From Chloroflexota bacterium (GTDB lineage Bacteria > Chloroflexota > Anaerolineae > Caldilineales > Caldilineaceae): DNA of 43,153 bases. This document shows, piece by piece, positions 16,471 to 26,200 of the stretch. The stretch lies in the NCBI GenBank assembly GCA_026389895.1, contig JAPLGZ010000058.1, forward strand, positions 1 to 43,153, read 5' to 3'. The position numbers and the translations under genes are program-made. The stretch's first letter is position 1. Each line of letters begins with the position of its first letter. The notes under the pieces were generated by a model. It did no database searches. It saw nothing but the letters and a program-made list of their open reading frames with translations, and was not told where the DNA came from.

Positions 16471-18084
16471 ATGGTTCATCTGTTAGAATTAAAACAAATC
16501 TATCTCTCGCTAGCGGACCTGATCCACTACATTGTCTATAATATTAGTCTACTGGATATTCCGCTGCCGGTTGGGATCATTGGCATGTGGCGCTGGTCGA
16601 TCTGGCTTTTCCGTAAAACGATTGGGTTGTTTTACCGACCTCAGCCAGCGACTGGCTATATGACAACCACGAGCATAGTCATTCCTGTCTATAATGAAAA
16701 TCCAGATGTGTTTCGCCTGGCGTTGCGCTCTTGGCTGGCAAATCGCCCTACAGAGCTCATTGCTGTCATTGATCATAGTGATGAGAAATGCATTAGTATT
16801 TTTAAGGAGTTTCAGCAAGGTCTAGTCGAATACGCCTTTTGGGATACGAAACTTGAACTCATTATTACAAAGAAACCAGGTAAACGGCCAGCACTGGTCG
16901 ATGGGATCTTAGTGGCAACGGGTGAGATCGTGTTTCTGGTCGATAGCGACACGATTTGGGCAGAAGATGTCTTGGTCAACAGCGTGGCGCCGTTTGAAGA
17001 TCCGAAGGTCGGCGGAGTCACTATTCGGCAGAATGTCTGGCAACCAAGTTCGGTTGCGCAGCGTGTCTTTGATGTTTATCTGGATATTCGTTATTCAGAC
17101 GAAGTACGCTATCTAACCGCCTTTGGCGACGTGATCACTTGCCTTTCAGGGCGCACTGCTGTCTATCGGCGCACGGCGGTGACGCCACTGCTCGACGATC
17201 TGATGAATGAGAAATTTCTGGGCCAAAAGGTGATCAGTGGGGACGATAAATGCTTAACCTTACTGCTCCAAGCAAACCGTTGGAAAGTTCGTTATCAAGA
17301 AAATGCCCGCGTTTATACCCCTGGCTTTGGCGTGTTTGGCGGCTTCCAGAAACAACGGCTGCGTTGGGCAAGAAATAGTTGGCGGTCCGATTTTAAAGCC
17401 TTATTTAGCAGTTGGGCCTGGCGCAAACCATTTTTTATCTTTCATCTAATCGATCGGTTATTCCAGCCGTTCACAACGCTGGTTGCACCGATTTATTGCC
17501 TATTTTGTATTTACCAGCAGCGCTGGTTCATGGTTGGCTTGTTGATCACCTGGTGGTCTTTATCACGGCTGATCAAAATTCGGCCGCATATGCAAGAGAA
17601 GTTTTCAAACATTAAAATCTTACCCTGGTATATCGGCATTAGCTATTGGTTTGCGGTGGTCAGAATTTATGCGCTCTTCACCATGAATCAACAGGGCTGG
17701 ATCACCCGCTGGAACAGCAGCCGGATGGCGCTGGCTGGCCCGCTACGGCTATTGCCAGGCTATCTAGCAACGGCGATGACCATTGTGCTGATCGCGCTCT
17801 TCATCAATGTGATGCACACAAAAACAGACGCTAAAAATTACGCTACGCCAGCCATTCACGCGGTTGACCGTTCCTATAAAACGAAGCCACCTGCGCCCAC
17901 CCCCCGCCCATCGACCACCAATAGTGTGGCAAGCGGCCAACACAAGGATGGCTCAGGACTGGGATTAAAAAACCTGCATATCATTACCGCACATGGGGAT
18001 ATTGCAGAATCCTTTCCGGTGAGCACACCGGTCAGCATCATTACGGCTACCAATCCGCTATCGGAAGCCCACAGTTTAAGATGA
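16471..18084 (+). CDS. Membrane processive glycosyltransferase GT2 (hyaluronan/cellulose-synthase-like)
   Basis: A 537-aa integral membrane enzyme expected to polymerise and export a polysaccharide from a nucleotide sugar. Seen: N-terminal membrane region (about 15-55), GT-A fold beginning TSIVIPVYNENPDVF (67-81), DxD-type DSDT (158-161), the acceptor or base motif SGDDKCLTL (256-264), and the processivity motif QRLRW (295-299). Three or more membrane segments follow (about 325-450). The C-terminal tail after the last segment (about 440-537) is Pro/Thr/Ser-rich and is an unusual extension. Motif set and order fit hyaluronan synthase/NodC-like enzymes; the sugar cannot be told from sequence alone. 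A UGD/GMD-family dehydrogenase is encoded 9 kb away. Monocistronic with a strong terminator. Confidence 0.92.
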   Translation: MVHLLELKQIYLSLADLIHYIVYNISLLDIPLPVGIIGMWRWSIWLFRKTIGLFYRPQPATGYMTTTSIVIPVYNENPDVFRLALRSWLANRPTELIAVIDHSDEKCISIFKEFQQGLVEYAFWDTKLELIITKKPGKRPALVDGILVATGEIVFLVDSDTIWAEDVLVNSVAPFEDPKVGGVTIRQNVWQPSSVAQRVFDVYLDIRYSDEVRYLTAFGDVITCLSGRTAVYRRTAVTPLLDDLMNEKFLGQKVISGDDKCLTLLLQANRWKVRYQENARVYTPGFGVFGGFQKQRLRWARNSWRSDFKALFSSWAWRKPFFIFHLIDRLFQPFTTLVAPIYCLFCIYQQRWFMVGLLITWWSLSRLIKIRPHMQEKFSNIKILPWYIGISYWFAVVRIYALFTMNQQGWITRWNSSRMALAGPLRLLPGYLATAMTIVLIALFINVMHTKTDAKNYATPAIHAVDRSYKTKPPAPTPRPSTTNSVASGQHKDGSGLGLKNLHIITAHGDIAESFPVSTPVSIITATNPLSEAHSLR

Positions 18085-18184
18085 AGCTTTGTACGGCTAG
18101 CGAATACACATTTAGCCAACGAATTTGATTGATGGCATGATATCTCAATAACAACAACAAAGATTAAAGGAATCTAATTCCTGC

Positions 18185-18220
18185 AAAAGGTTGGCTAGAA
18201 TTTCATCTAGCCAACCTTTT
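18185..18220 (+). terminator. Intrinsic terminator of the GT2 gene
   Basis: A perfect 15-bp stem (18185-18199 with 18206-18220, AAAAGGTTGGCTAGA and complement), loop ATTTCA, ending in TTTT. It lies 100 bases after the stop. Confidence 0.88.
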
Positions 18221-18376
18221 GCTTTGGCCCCTTCATTTCGCTTAGGCTGTTCCGAAAAAGATAAGAATACAATTCGCAAGCCTCTACGCTCTTACTCTCT
18301 AATCACGGCAACAGGGTTACAACCTGCGCCCAGTGGGCTCCCGTGACAGGTTCGGGAAGTCGCATCAGCGACTAAG

Positions 18377-18440
18377 AACCGAGTGCTTGAGGCTTCGGCG
18401 TGAGCTCGGTCTAACGCTCGTCGAACGTCTCAGCCGAACG
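18377..18440. repeat. Palindromic repeat related to 8779-8805
   Basis: GGCTTCGGCGTGAGCTC near 18390 and CTCAGCCGAACG near 18429 match GGCTTCGACGTGAGCTC plus AGCCGAACG at 8780-8805, here with an extra TCTAACGCTCGTCGAACG inserted. It is a palindromic dispersed repeat of the kind built on CTTCG...GAGCTC...CGAACG. Confidence 0.5.
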
Positions 18441-18475
18441 GGCACTTCCTGCGCTGTCAGCCGACCATTGATGGT

Positions 18476-18655
18476 CATTAACAAAATAAAGCAGTAACAG
18501 ATTACCCAACCCGCTTTTGGGGCCCCCTGGACACGGTTTCTCATGGCTGGCGACGGTTTATAGGCATTAACAAAATAAAGCGGTAACGGAGAAGCTAACC
18601 TGCTTCGGGAGCCCCTTGGGCGCGGTTTCCCGTAACAGGCGGCGGTTTTAACCGC
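18476..18655. repeat. 89-bp diverged tandem duplication
   Basis: The unit begins CATTAACAAAATAAAGC at 18476 and again at 18565. The two copies then align through GGTAAC/AGTAAC, CTAACCTGCTT/CCAACCCGCTT, GGAGCCCC/GGGCCCCC, GCGGTTTC/ACGGTTTC and GGCGGCGGTTTT/GGCGACGGTTTA. Many differences have accumulated, so it is old. Part of it (CGGGAGCCC, TGGGCGC) recurs inverted near 18320-18345. Confidence 0.65.
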
Positions 18656-18702
18656 TGCTTGCGTCCTCTGCGGTTAAGAATTTATCGACGTTAAGTAACT
18701 CA

Positions 18703-18893
18703 TGTTACGCAATGAGATAGCGAGTAACGTAGGAGGCCCAGAGCGAGCCCAGGTCGGCGGTGCCCCCAACAACGAAAAATCCACCAATGGCAAAGGAAGA
18801 TCAGGGCCCCAATTATCACTTGGCCCACCGCCGACCTGGGCCCCCTACGCTATCCATCAGTTGAGTGGTTTCATGCTATTCCCTGCGTAACCT
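18703..18893. repeat. Compound inverted repeat, about 190 bp
   Basis: A perfect 16-bp core pair (18747-18762 GCCCAGGTCGGCGGTG with 18826-18841), flanked by further matched segments (GTAGGAGGCCC with GGGCCCCCTAC; GTTACGCA at 18705 with TGCGTAAC at 18885). It folds as a long interrupted hairpin, like a MITE or a structured RNA. Confidence 0.6.
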
Positions 18894-19029
18894 GACTAAC
18901 TAAATTCGCCCTTTACGATAAGCCGAATGCATAGCGCCGGTCTGCCACGTCATATGAATCCCTTTGCCCCTTAAGGGCTAAAACTGCGCGCAAGCATTGC
19001 TTACGCCTGGTGAGCCAGTGCGGCGAGGC

Positions 19030-19076
19030 AAACAAAATAGGGGCTCCAGCTTAGCGCTGGAGCCCCTATTTTGTTT
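19030..19076 (-). terminator. Terminator of the downstream beta-helix gene
   Basis: A perfect 21-bp stem (19030-19050 with 19056-19076, core TAGGGGCTCCAGC) with loop of 5; on the minus strand it ends in ATTTTGTTT. It lies 26 bases past the stop of the 1298-aa gene. Confidence 0.9.
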
Positions 19077-19101
19077 ACTCAAATCAGTTGAGAATTAGCT
19101 G

Positions 19102-22100
19102 TTATCTTCTGATCAACGGCAGATAGAGCGAGTCGTCAAAATTAGTGCCGCCGGGATCCGTTGGCAACGGGGTTGGCGTCGGTACAACGACCGTGACCAC
19201 TGGCGCTGTTATTGCGCCGCTGAAGGGCGATGCGTTGCCTTGGCTATCAATGATGATAGCTGTGATTTTCCCCGCACGCCAGACTGACGTATCGGGCAAG
19301 GTGAAGGTAAAGCTGCCATCGCCTGACGCCGTTGTCTGACCTTCAAAGTAATTACCTTGGCTGCCAGCGTCCGTGAAGATTTCGACAGTCGCACCCGGCT
19401 TAGTCGTCTTGCCTGATACGACGCGGGCGACTACGCTGGTCAACTGGGGCGCCAGCAGGTTGCCATTCGCATTTTGGCTGAGCGACACACCACCCGTCTG
19501 GTTTCCATAAATCTGATTCGCCGACCAGGTATTCGCCACGGTTGTCACGCCGTTGGCGCGAATCCCATAGGCATTGTTCAGACGCACAATGTTGTTGGCA
19601 ATCGTCGTCTGACTAGCGCCATCGGTCAGATAAATCCCCTGTGCGCCACTGTTTTCAATGATATTACCTTGGATCAGCGTGTGTGTAGCACCGCGCAGAT
19701 CCACGCCATTATCGAGGTTGCCCGATACAGTGTTAGAGATCAATTGATTGTTCTGCAAGACGGGCACGCCGACCGCCAGTAACAAGCCAATCCCAGCTTT
19801 GGTATTATTACTAGCCGTATTGCCATTGACAATGTTGTTGTTGGCCCGCAGATAAATACCGTTATTGCCGTTTTCTGTGGCCGTGTTGTTGGTGAGCGTA
19901 TTGCCATCCGCTGTTTCACTGACAATGACGCCGTTGATCAGGTTTTTGTGCAGCGTATTGCCACTGAGCGTATTGCCGGTGCTCGTCTGGTCGATACTGA
20001 TGCCTTGCTGATTGTCATGGAATAGATTATTCAGCACCTGATTGTTGTTGGCGCTTTGCAAACGCAGACCATAGCCTTCATTGTTATACGCTTCATTGCC
20101 ATCCAACACGTTGTCGAGCGAAGGCAGTTGCTGACTATTGGCCGAACCGGGGTCGAGCACAAAACCGTGCGCCAGCGAGGTGCCAGGATCGAGATTGTCG
20201 TGCGCTTTGTTGGCATGGAAAGTGTTACCATTGCTGCCATGCGAGATGAAGAAGCCGTGGCTGCCATTCGCAAAAGCCTCGTTGCTCTCGACGAGTACAC
20301 TGTTTGTATTGTCGCGGAGGGTAAAGCCATAGCGCAGATTATCGTGGAATTGGTTGCCACGGAAAGTCATGTTGCTGGCCTGCGAAGTGTACGCGCCGTA
20401 ATAGTTGTGATGGAAATTGCTATTGAGCACAGTACCCGTCACCCGTGTGCGCAAAACCGCTGGCGAGGCCGAATCATTCACGTCGCGCCACGTGACGCCT
20501 TGGCTATCGGTGTCGGCTGAGCCCAGATAGCTGAGTTCTGAATTGCTGATATTCAGCGTTGACTCATACTTGGCAACGATATAGGCGCGCCCGTTGTTGA
20601 TGTCCAGGTCAGAACTATTGGTTGCTGGGTCCCACGAGTACACCTTAACGCCATCCAAGTTGATCGTGCCGCCGTGGGTGCGCAGATAGGCGAAGCTGGT
20701 ATAAGCGATGGTGCTAGAAATTTCGGCGGTAGCGATATCATCGGCGGTGGCATCACTGGTAGTCGTGTCGGCAGATAACTGCTGAAGGGCATTCGCCGCC
20801 ACTACAGCCGCCTGGGCATTGGCCGTGGCCACACCGGCCGCACTCCGTAAGCGTAATTCGTTCACACCACTTTGCGCCGTCACACTCAAGGTGACACTGT
20901 CACCGATAAAAAGATTGCCATTGAGTTGCCAGATGCCATTGCCCAGATCGTCTAACAACTTGACATTAGATCCGGTGGTATTCGACAAGCCCAAACCAGT
21001 CATGATCGCTGGCAACGTGACAACCGAACCGGCACCGGTGACTTGAATCGTTTTTTGGCCATGTTCGTCGTTGATCACATGATAGAGGGCACCAGCCGTT
21101 GTGCCAGACGAACCACTAAACGCTGATGTATTGCCGCTGGCATCAATGGCCAAGGCCGTCAGCTGCTTTTGATTCTGCGGACTGGGCAAGAGGAAGGACC
21201 AAGCACCGGCGCCATCAGCTGTGGTCGCCCCCAGGAAGGTCTGCCCTTCGCCAGTGGGATCGACATAAACTTCAATGGTCGCGTTCGGTTGAGCCGTGCC
21301 ATTCACATGACCATCGGCCAACACGCTAGTGATAACGGGTGGCTGAATTCCCTGTTGCGCGCCGCCGTCCACCTTAATCCCGCTTGAGACATTGCCAGTA
21401 ATGCTGTTCTGGCTCAGGCGATTGCGCAGCGTGGTGATGTCAGACAAGTAGATGCCACGTGCCCCATTGGTATGAATGGTATTATTTAACACCTGATTGT
21501 CCGTCGAAGCCGTCCCTGCAGAGGCCATGACGATGGCGATCCCGTCTTTGCCATTCCCTTGAATTTGGTTGCCATTTTCGGCCGGGGCGGCTTGCAACGT
21601 AGCCCCGATCCGATTATTAACGCCACCCATAATGCGGATGCCCGTGTCACTATTGGCAGTAATAATCGAATTGATCACGATATTGTTCTGGCCGCCCAGT
21701 TCCAGGGCTGGCACCGCGCCGAGTGGCAGTTGTTCATTCTCACCACCGAGAATGACAATGCCCGCCACCCCGTTGCTGACCGTATTTTTGTTCAGCAGAT
21801 TGCCGCCAGATTTAATGTAAATCCCATTGATGCCGCTCTGGGTAACCGTGTTGCCAGCAAGCGTATTGCGGTCGGCACGCGCATAGAGATAGATGCCATA
21901 GCTCGTATTACTGTCAATCGTGTTGCTCACGACTTGATTGGCTGTTGTAATATTGTCAATTGAGGCACTGGCATTGTATTTTGCTTCCAAAGTGATGCCG
22001 GTGATGTTGTTGTGCAGTTGATTGGTCTGCACTTGGTTGGCACTCGCTTGCGAAAGTACAATCCCGTTGCGATTGTTATAGGCATTGTTGTTGCTAATCA

Positions 22101-22998
22101 AGTTGGCTGTGGCGCTCTGTTCCACCACGATGCCATCCTGGGTGTGGTCATGCACCTGATTATCATGCACCTGGTTGTTCTGCGATTGACGACCGATGAT
22201 GATCCCGTTATTCGCATTTGCAAAGACATCGTTACCGGCGATCTCCATAGCTTCTGAATCGTCGCGGGCGCTGATCCCATAGCCGAGGCTGTTATGCACT
22301 TGATTGCTCAAAATCTTCAGACCATACGCGCCAGAAGCGAACAGACCATAATAGTTGTCGTGGATATTGCTCCCTTGCACCGTGCCCGTCGCCCCGGTGG
22401 CGGCATCGGCAGAGGTCAAGCGTTTGCGCCAGGAGAGACCGCTCACTTCATTCGCACCCCAGCCAAGATAGGCAATCTCGCTGTTTACGATATCCATGCG
22501 CCCACCTTCTTGCGCCCCTAGGTAGGCTCGGCCGTCAGCTGTATTTTGATCCACCACATTGCCGGCGCTATCCCAAGAAGTCACCTTAATGGTATTGATT
22601 AACAGATAACCACCGCGATAGGCGTTAATATTGACGAAATTGCCAGGTATACTTTCCAGGCGCAATTCTTTGACGGGGTCCACCACGCTTAGTTGTGCGG
22701 TTGGATTAATCAGTATATTGGCTTTGAGCAACCAGATGCCATTGCCCTGATCCAGCAGCAGATTCGGCAGGTTCTGGCCGATCAATTTTGCTGATAATTC
22801 TGGAACAGTAATTGGCTCACTGGCTGGCAGACCAGCGGCGCTGCCCAGCACAATTGTATTGGAGGCTGCGATATAGAGTACGGTGGTATCGAGCGTGGCC
22901 GCTTGCACCAACGAAGGATTGAAACTTGGTAATAGAAGGGCCAGACAAAGTAGATAGTTAAGTAAAACGGTTCTTGGACGGAATTGTTGTTTAAACAT
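19102..22998 (-). CDS. Giant secreted right-handed beta-helix protein A
   Basis: A 1298-aa exported protein. Seen: signal peptide 1-33 (LLCLALLLPSF...VQA), then an internal duplication: a domain with LPNLLLDQGNGIWLLKANI and GRAYLGAQEGGRMDIVNSE, about 15-20 parallel beta-helix (PbH1/NosD-type) rungs rich in N-x-I-x-x-N patterns (about 190-545), and an Ig-like module ending ALAIDASGNTSAFSG. The whole set repeats from about residue 640 to 1255. A short Pro/Thr linker (VVVPTPTPLPTDPG) precedes the C-terminal tail LYLPLIRR. Such helices occur in polysaccharide lyases, uronan C5-epimerases and adhesins; no catalytic signature is certain. AAGGA lies before the ATG. Tandem paralogue of the next gene; the tail is also shared with the protein at the right edge. 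Confidence 0.9.
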   Translation of the reverse strand: MFKQQFRPRTVLLNYLLCLALLLPSFNPSLVQAATLDTTVLYIAASNTIVLGSAAGLPASEPITVPELSAKLIGQNLPNLLLDQGNGIWLLKANILINPTAQLSVVDPVKELRLESIPGNFVNINAYRGGYLLINTIKVTSWDSAGNVVDQNTADGRAYLGAQEGGRMDIVNSEIAYLGWGANEVSGLSWRKRLTSADAATGATGTVQGSNIHDNYYGLFASGAYGLKILSNQVHNSLGYGISARDDSEAMEIAGNDVFANANNGIIIGRQSQNNQVHDNQVHDHTQDGIVVEQSATANLISNNNAYNNRNGIVLSQASANQVQTNQLHNNITGITLEAKYNASASIDNITTANQVVSNTIDSNTSYGIYLYARADRNTLAGNTVTQSGINGIYIKSGGNLLNKNTVSNGVAGIVILGGENEQLPLGAVPALELGGQNNIVINSIITANSDTGIRIMGGVNNRIGATLQAAPAENGNQIQGNGKDGIAIVMASAGTASTDNQVLNNTIHTNGARGIYLSDITTLRNRLSQNSITGNVSSGIKVDGGAQQGIQPPVITSVLADGHVNGTAQPNATIEVYVDPTGEGQTFLGATTADGAGAWSFLLPSPQNQKQLTALAIDASGNTSAFSGSSGTTAGALYHVINDEHGQKTIQVTGAGSVVTLPAIMTGLGLSNTTGSNVKLLDDLGNGIWQLNGNLFIGDSVTLSVTAQSGVNELRLRSAAGVATANAQAAVVAANALQQLSADTTTSDATADDIATAEISSTIAYTSFAYLRTHGGTINLDGVKVYSWDPATNSSDLDINNGRAYIVAKYESTLNISNSELSYLGSADTDSQGVTWRDVNDSASPAVLRTRVTGTVLNSNFHHNYYGAYTSQASNMTFRGNQFHDNLRYGFTLRDNTNSVLVESNEAFANGSHGFFISHGSNGNTFHANKAHDNLDPGTSLAHGFVLDPGSANSQQLPSLDNVLDGNEAYNNEGYGLRLQSANNNQVLNNLFHDNQQGISIDQTSTGNTLSGNTLHKNLINGVIVSETADGNTLTNNTATENGNNGIYLRANNNIVNGNTASNNTKAGIGLLLAVGVPVLQNNQLISNTVSGNLDNGVDLRGATHTLIQGNIIENSGAQGIYLTDGASQTTIANNIVRLNNAYGIRANGVTTVANTWSANQIYGNQTGGVSLSQNANGNLLAPQLTSVVARVVSGKTTKPGATVEIFTDAGSQGNYFEGQTTASGDGSFTFTLPDTSVWRAGKITAIIIDSQGNASPFSGAITAPVVTVVVPTPTPLPTDPGGTNFDDSLYLPLIRR

Positions 22999-23197
22999 AG
23001 CGGTTCCTTGACAGATAACAATAAGAGAATGGTTCGGTACTACGCTCTACTCGCACTGGTGGCGATGCCTTTGTGGCATGCGTTCTTGCGCGAGCAGGCG
23101 CTACGGATCGAGCCAGAGGAATGGCTAGTTGCCTCTGTTAATGCTACCAAGCTGAATAACGCTAGCCTGGGTGATACACAATTTCACGACTTTCGGA

Positions 23198-23232
23198 CAA
23201 GGGCGGGGCGGTTGGAGACTGCCCCGCCCTTG
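23198..23232 (-). terminator. GC-rich hairpin after beta-helix gene B
   Basis: A 12-bp perfect stem CAAGGGCGGGGC/GCCCCGCCCTTG with loop of 11, 20 bases past the stop. There is no T-run, so it is a weak or Rho-assisted terminator, or an mRNA-stabilising hairpin. Confidence 0.5.
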
Positions 23233-23252
23233 CTTCGCGGTTTGCCACGCCT

Positions 23253-26200
23253 TTACTTCTTACTGATCATCGGTAAGTAAAGGATCTTGTCGGCCGACGT
23301 GCCAGTTGGCGTCGCGGGGGTAGGCGTTGCCTCTGGTGAAGTTGTCGGCGTGGGCGTCTGTTCACCGGGAATTGGCGTCGCGGTGGCGCCATCCGGTGGG
23401 GTCGGCGTATCCGTCGGTGCAGGCGTGCCGGTTGGCACGGGTGTACCGCGTTTGGAAATGGCGTTACTAAAGATCGAAGCATTGCCTTGTGCGTCGATGA
23501 CGAGCGTCGTCAAGTTAGCCGTCTGCGCGTTGTCGGCAAACGTGAAGGTGAAGTTGCCGTCAGCGCCAGCCACGGTCTTCCCTTCATAGGCTTGGCCTTG
23601 TGTTCCATTATCCGAGAAGACTTCCACGGTCGTTCCAGGATTAGCCTGGCCACTGGCGACATTGCCCACCACACTGAGCAACTTAGGCGCTGCGATATTC
23701 AAATTGGCACTGGTGGTCAAAGAAACGCCGCCGAACCGATTGGCATAAATCTGATTTTGAGACCAGGTATTGCCCATCGTTTGCGCGCCATTAGCCTGAA
23801 TGCCAAATTTTTGATTGTTACGGATGACATTATGGGTGAAAGAATTTTGGCTGGCATTAGTCGACAGGTAAATCCCTTGTCCCACGTTGCCATCGATGAG
23901 GTTGCCTTGCCCCAATGTACTGTCCGTATTACGCAGATCCAAACCATTGTCACCATTGCCAATAATGGTGTTGGAAAGCACCTGATTGTTCAAAAGCGCC
24001 AGACTGCTAGAGAAGAAAGCAATGCCAGCTTGCTTATTCTGGTTTGCGGTATTGCCCATGATCAGGTTGTTACTGGAGCGAATGTAGATGCCGTGAATAC
24101 TGTTTTCGGTCACCGTATTGTTGCTGATCGTATTATTGTTGGCGGTATCTTGCGTGACCAAGCCATAGGAAAGATTTTGGGTGATAAAGTTGCTATCGAT
24201 GATGTTGGCCGTGCTCTTTGCATCGATCGAGATGCCACGATCATTCTGATAGAAGTGATTGTTGCGCACCTGATTGTCGGTTGAGCCGAGAATGCGCAAG
24301 CCAAGCCCTTCATTGCCGTAGGCAACATTATTCTCCAGTAGATTGTCGGTCGAAGGGGCCTGAGCAAAGGACGAATTAGGCGAGCCTGGATCAAGCATAA
24401 AACCCTGAGCTTGATCAACCGGATCAGGGTTGTTATTGTTATAGGATTTATTGTTGCGGATTGTAAAGTTGTTACAACCGCGCGAGATAATAAAACCGTG
24501 GGCGCCATTGTTATAGGCAAGATTATTTTCCACCAACACATCATGGGTAAAATCATGCGGGTCAAACCCATAACGGACATTGTCATGGAATTGATTGTCC
24601 TGGAAGAGCATATTCTGGGCCTGGAAGGTGTAAATCCCATAATAGTTGTGATGGAAATTGCTGTTGGTTACTTTGCCCGTCACCCGTGTGCGCAAATCGT
24701 TCGGTTTGGTCGTATCGTTCGTATCACGCCAAGAGACGCCATAGCTTTCCCCCTCAGCCGAGCCAAGATAGCTGAGTTCTGAATTTTGGATATTCATCGC
24801 GGCGGCATACTTGGCGAGCAGATAGGCGCGGCCATCGGTGATATTCGTGTCAAAGGTGTTGGCCTGTGAGTCCCAGGAATGCACTTTCACGCCATCAATA
24901 TTGATGATGCCGTTCTGGGTGCGCACATAGATAAAGCTCAACGGATCAATTGCCACCGTGGTGCTAGCGGTGTCTGAGGCGTCATCACTTTGGATCACAG
25001 CCACACGGGTGGCACTGCTGGCGACAATATTCTGTTGACTACACAGTTGCAGTTCGTTCACACCAGCTTGCGGCGTCAGATTCAGCGTCACATTCGTGCC
25101 AATGGTCAAGTTGGCATTGAGTTGCCATTTGCCACTGCCCAGGTCTTGGAGCAGCGCGCCCGATCCACATTTGATCAAAGACGCATTAGTGTTAGAGATA
25201 CCCAAGCCCGCTTTGATATCAGCGAGTGTTACCACGGCCGAATTGCCCGTCACTGTAATCGTCGTCTGACCACTGACATCGGCCCCCACACTATAGACAG
25301 CGCTAATGGCGGCTTTGCTGGTAAAAAAGGCTGAGCTGTTGCCATTCGTATCGGTCTGTAGGGCTGTCACCAACTTAGAATCTTGCCCGTTAGGCAAGCT
25401 GTAGGTCCAATTGCCCCCCGCCGCGGCAGCAGATCCTAAATAATCTTTCCCTTCGCCCCCCGGATCACTATAGACTTCAACCGTAGCGCCGGATAAAGCC
25501 GTGCCATTCATATTGCCATCAGCCTGAATGAGGGTGACGCCTGGCGGGAGAATCCCCGCTTGGGCATTTAGATCCACTTTGATGCCAAGACCCTTATTGC
25601 CACTAATACTATTCTTGCTGATCCGGTTACGGGCGCTGCTGGCATCTTTGATCGAGATGCCATGCCGCTCATTGTTGCGAATGATGTTACTTAATAGCTG
25701 GTTACCGGTCGAAATGGTGCCGGTAATGGCCGGGCCGATCACGATCCCATCGGTGCCATTATTCTCAATCCGATTGCCTTTTTCTGATCCGTTGGCGGGG
25801 CCAATGCGATTGTTGCTGCCACCCAAGATGCGAATGCCGGCATCACTGTTAAAGCTAATCGTCGTGCTGATCACCACATTATTCTGGCCGGGTGGATCAA
25901 GGGCGGGTTTGCCTTGGGGCGGGTTATTCAGGTCATTGCCCGCAATGTTGATGCCAACGCCAGCCTTCTGGATCAGGTTATTCTCGATCCGGTTGCCGCC
26001 AGATTTGATGTAAATCCCATTGACGGTCGTAGAGATAATCGTATTACCACTGATCACATTGCGGTCGGCGCGGGCGTACAGGTAGACACCTTGTTGTTTG
26101 TTGTTATTAAACGTATTATTGAGCACCTGATTGCCAGTCGAGATATCATCAAAAATATCCGTGGTGTAGAAGGTGGCATTGATGCGAATGCCACGATTGT

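Larger units (their letters stand above)
18085..19101. other. 1 kb gene-free island of palindromes and repeats
   Basis: No coding sequence is convincing. It contains the GT2 terminator, a palindromic block (18377-18440), an 89-bp unit duplicated in tandem (18476-18655) with a third inverted relative near 18316-18350, a large compound inverted repeat (18703-18893), and the terminator of the beta-helix gene. The density of structure suggests mobile-element debris or a structured non-coding region. Confidence 0.6.

Noticed and set aside
18476-18655. CRISPR array or integron attC sites
   Set aside because: There are only two diverged copies, no regular short repeats with unique spacers, and no clear attC core sites.
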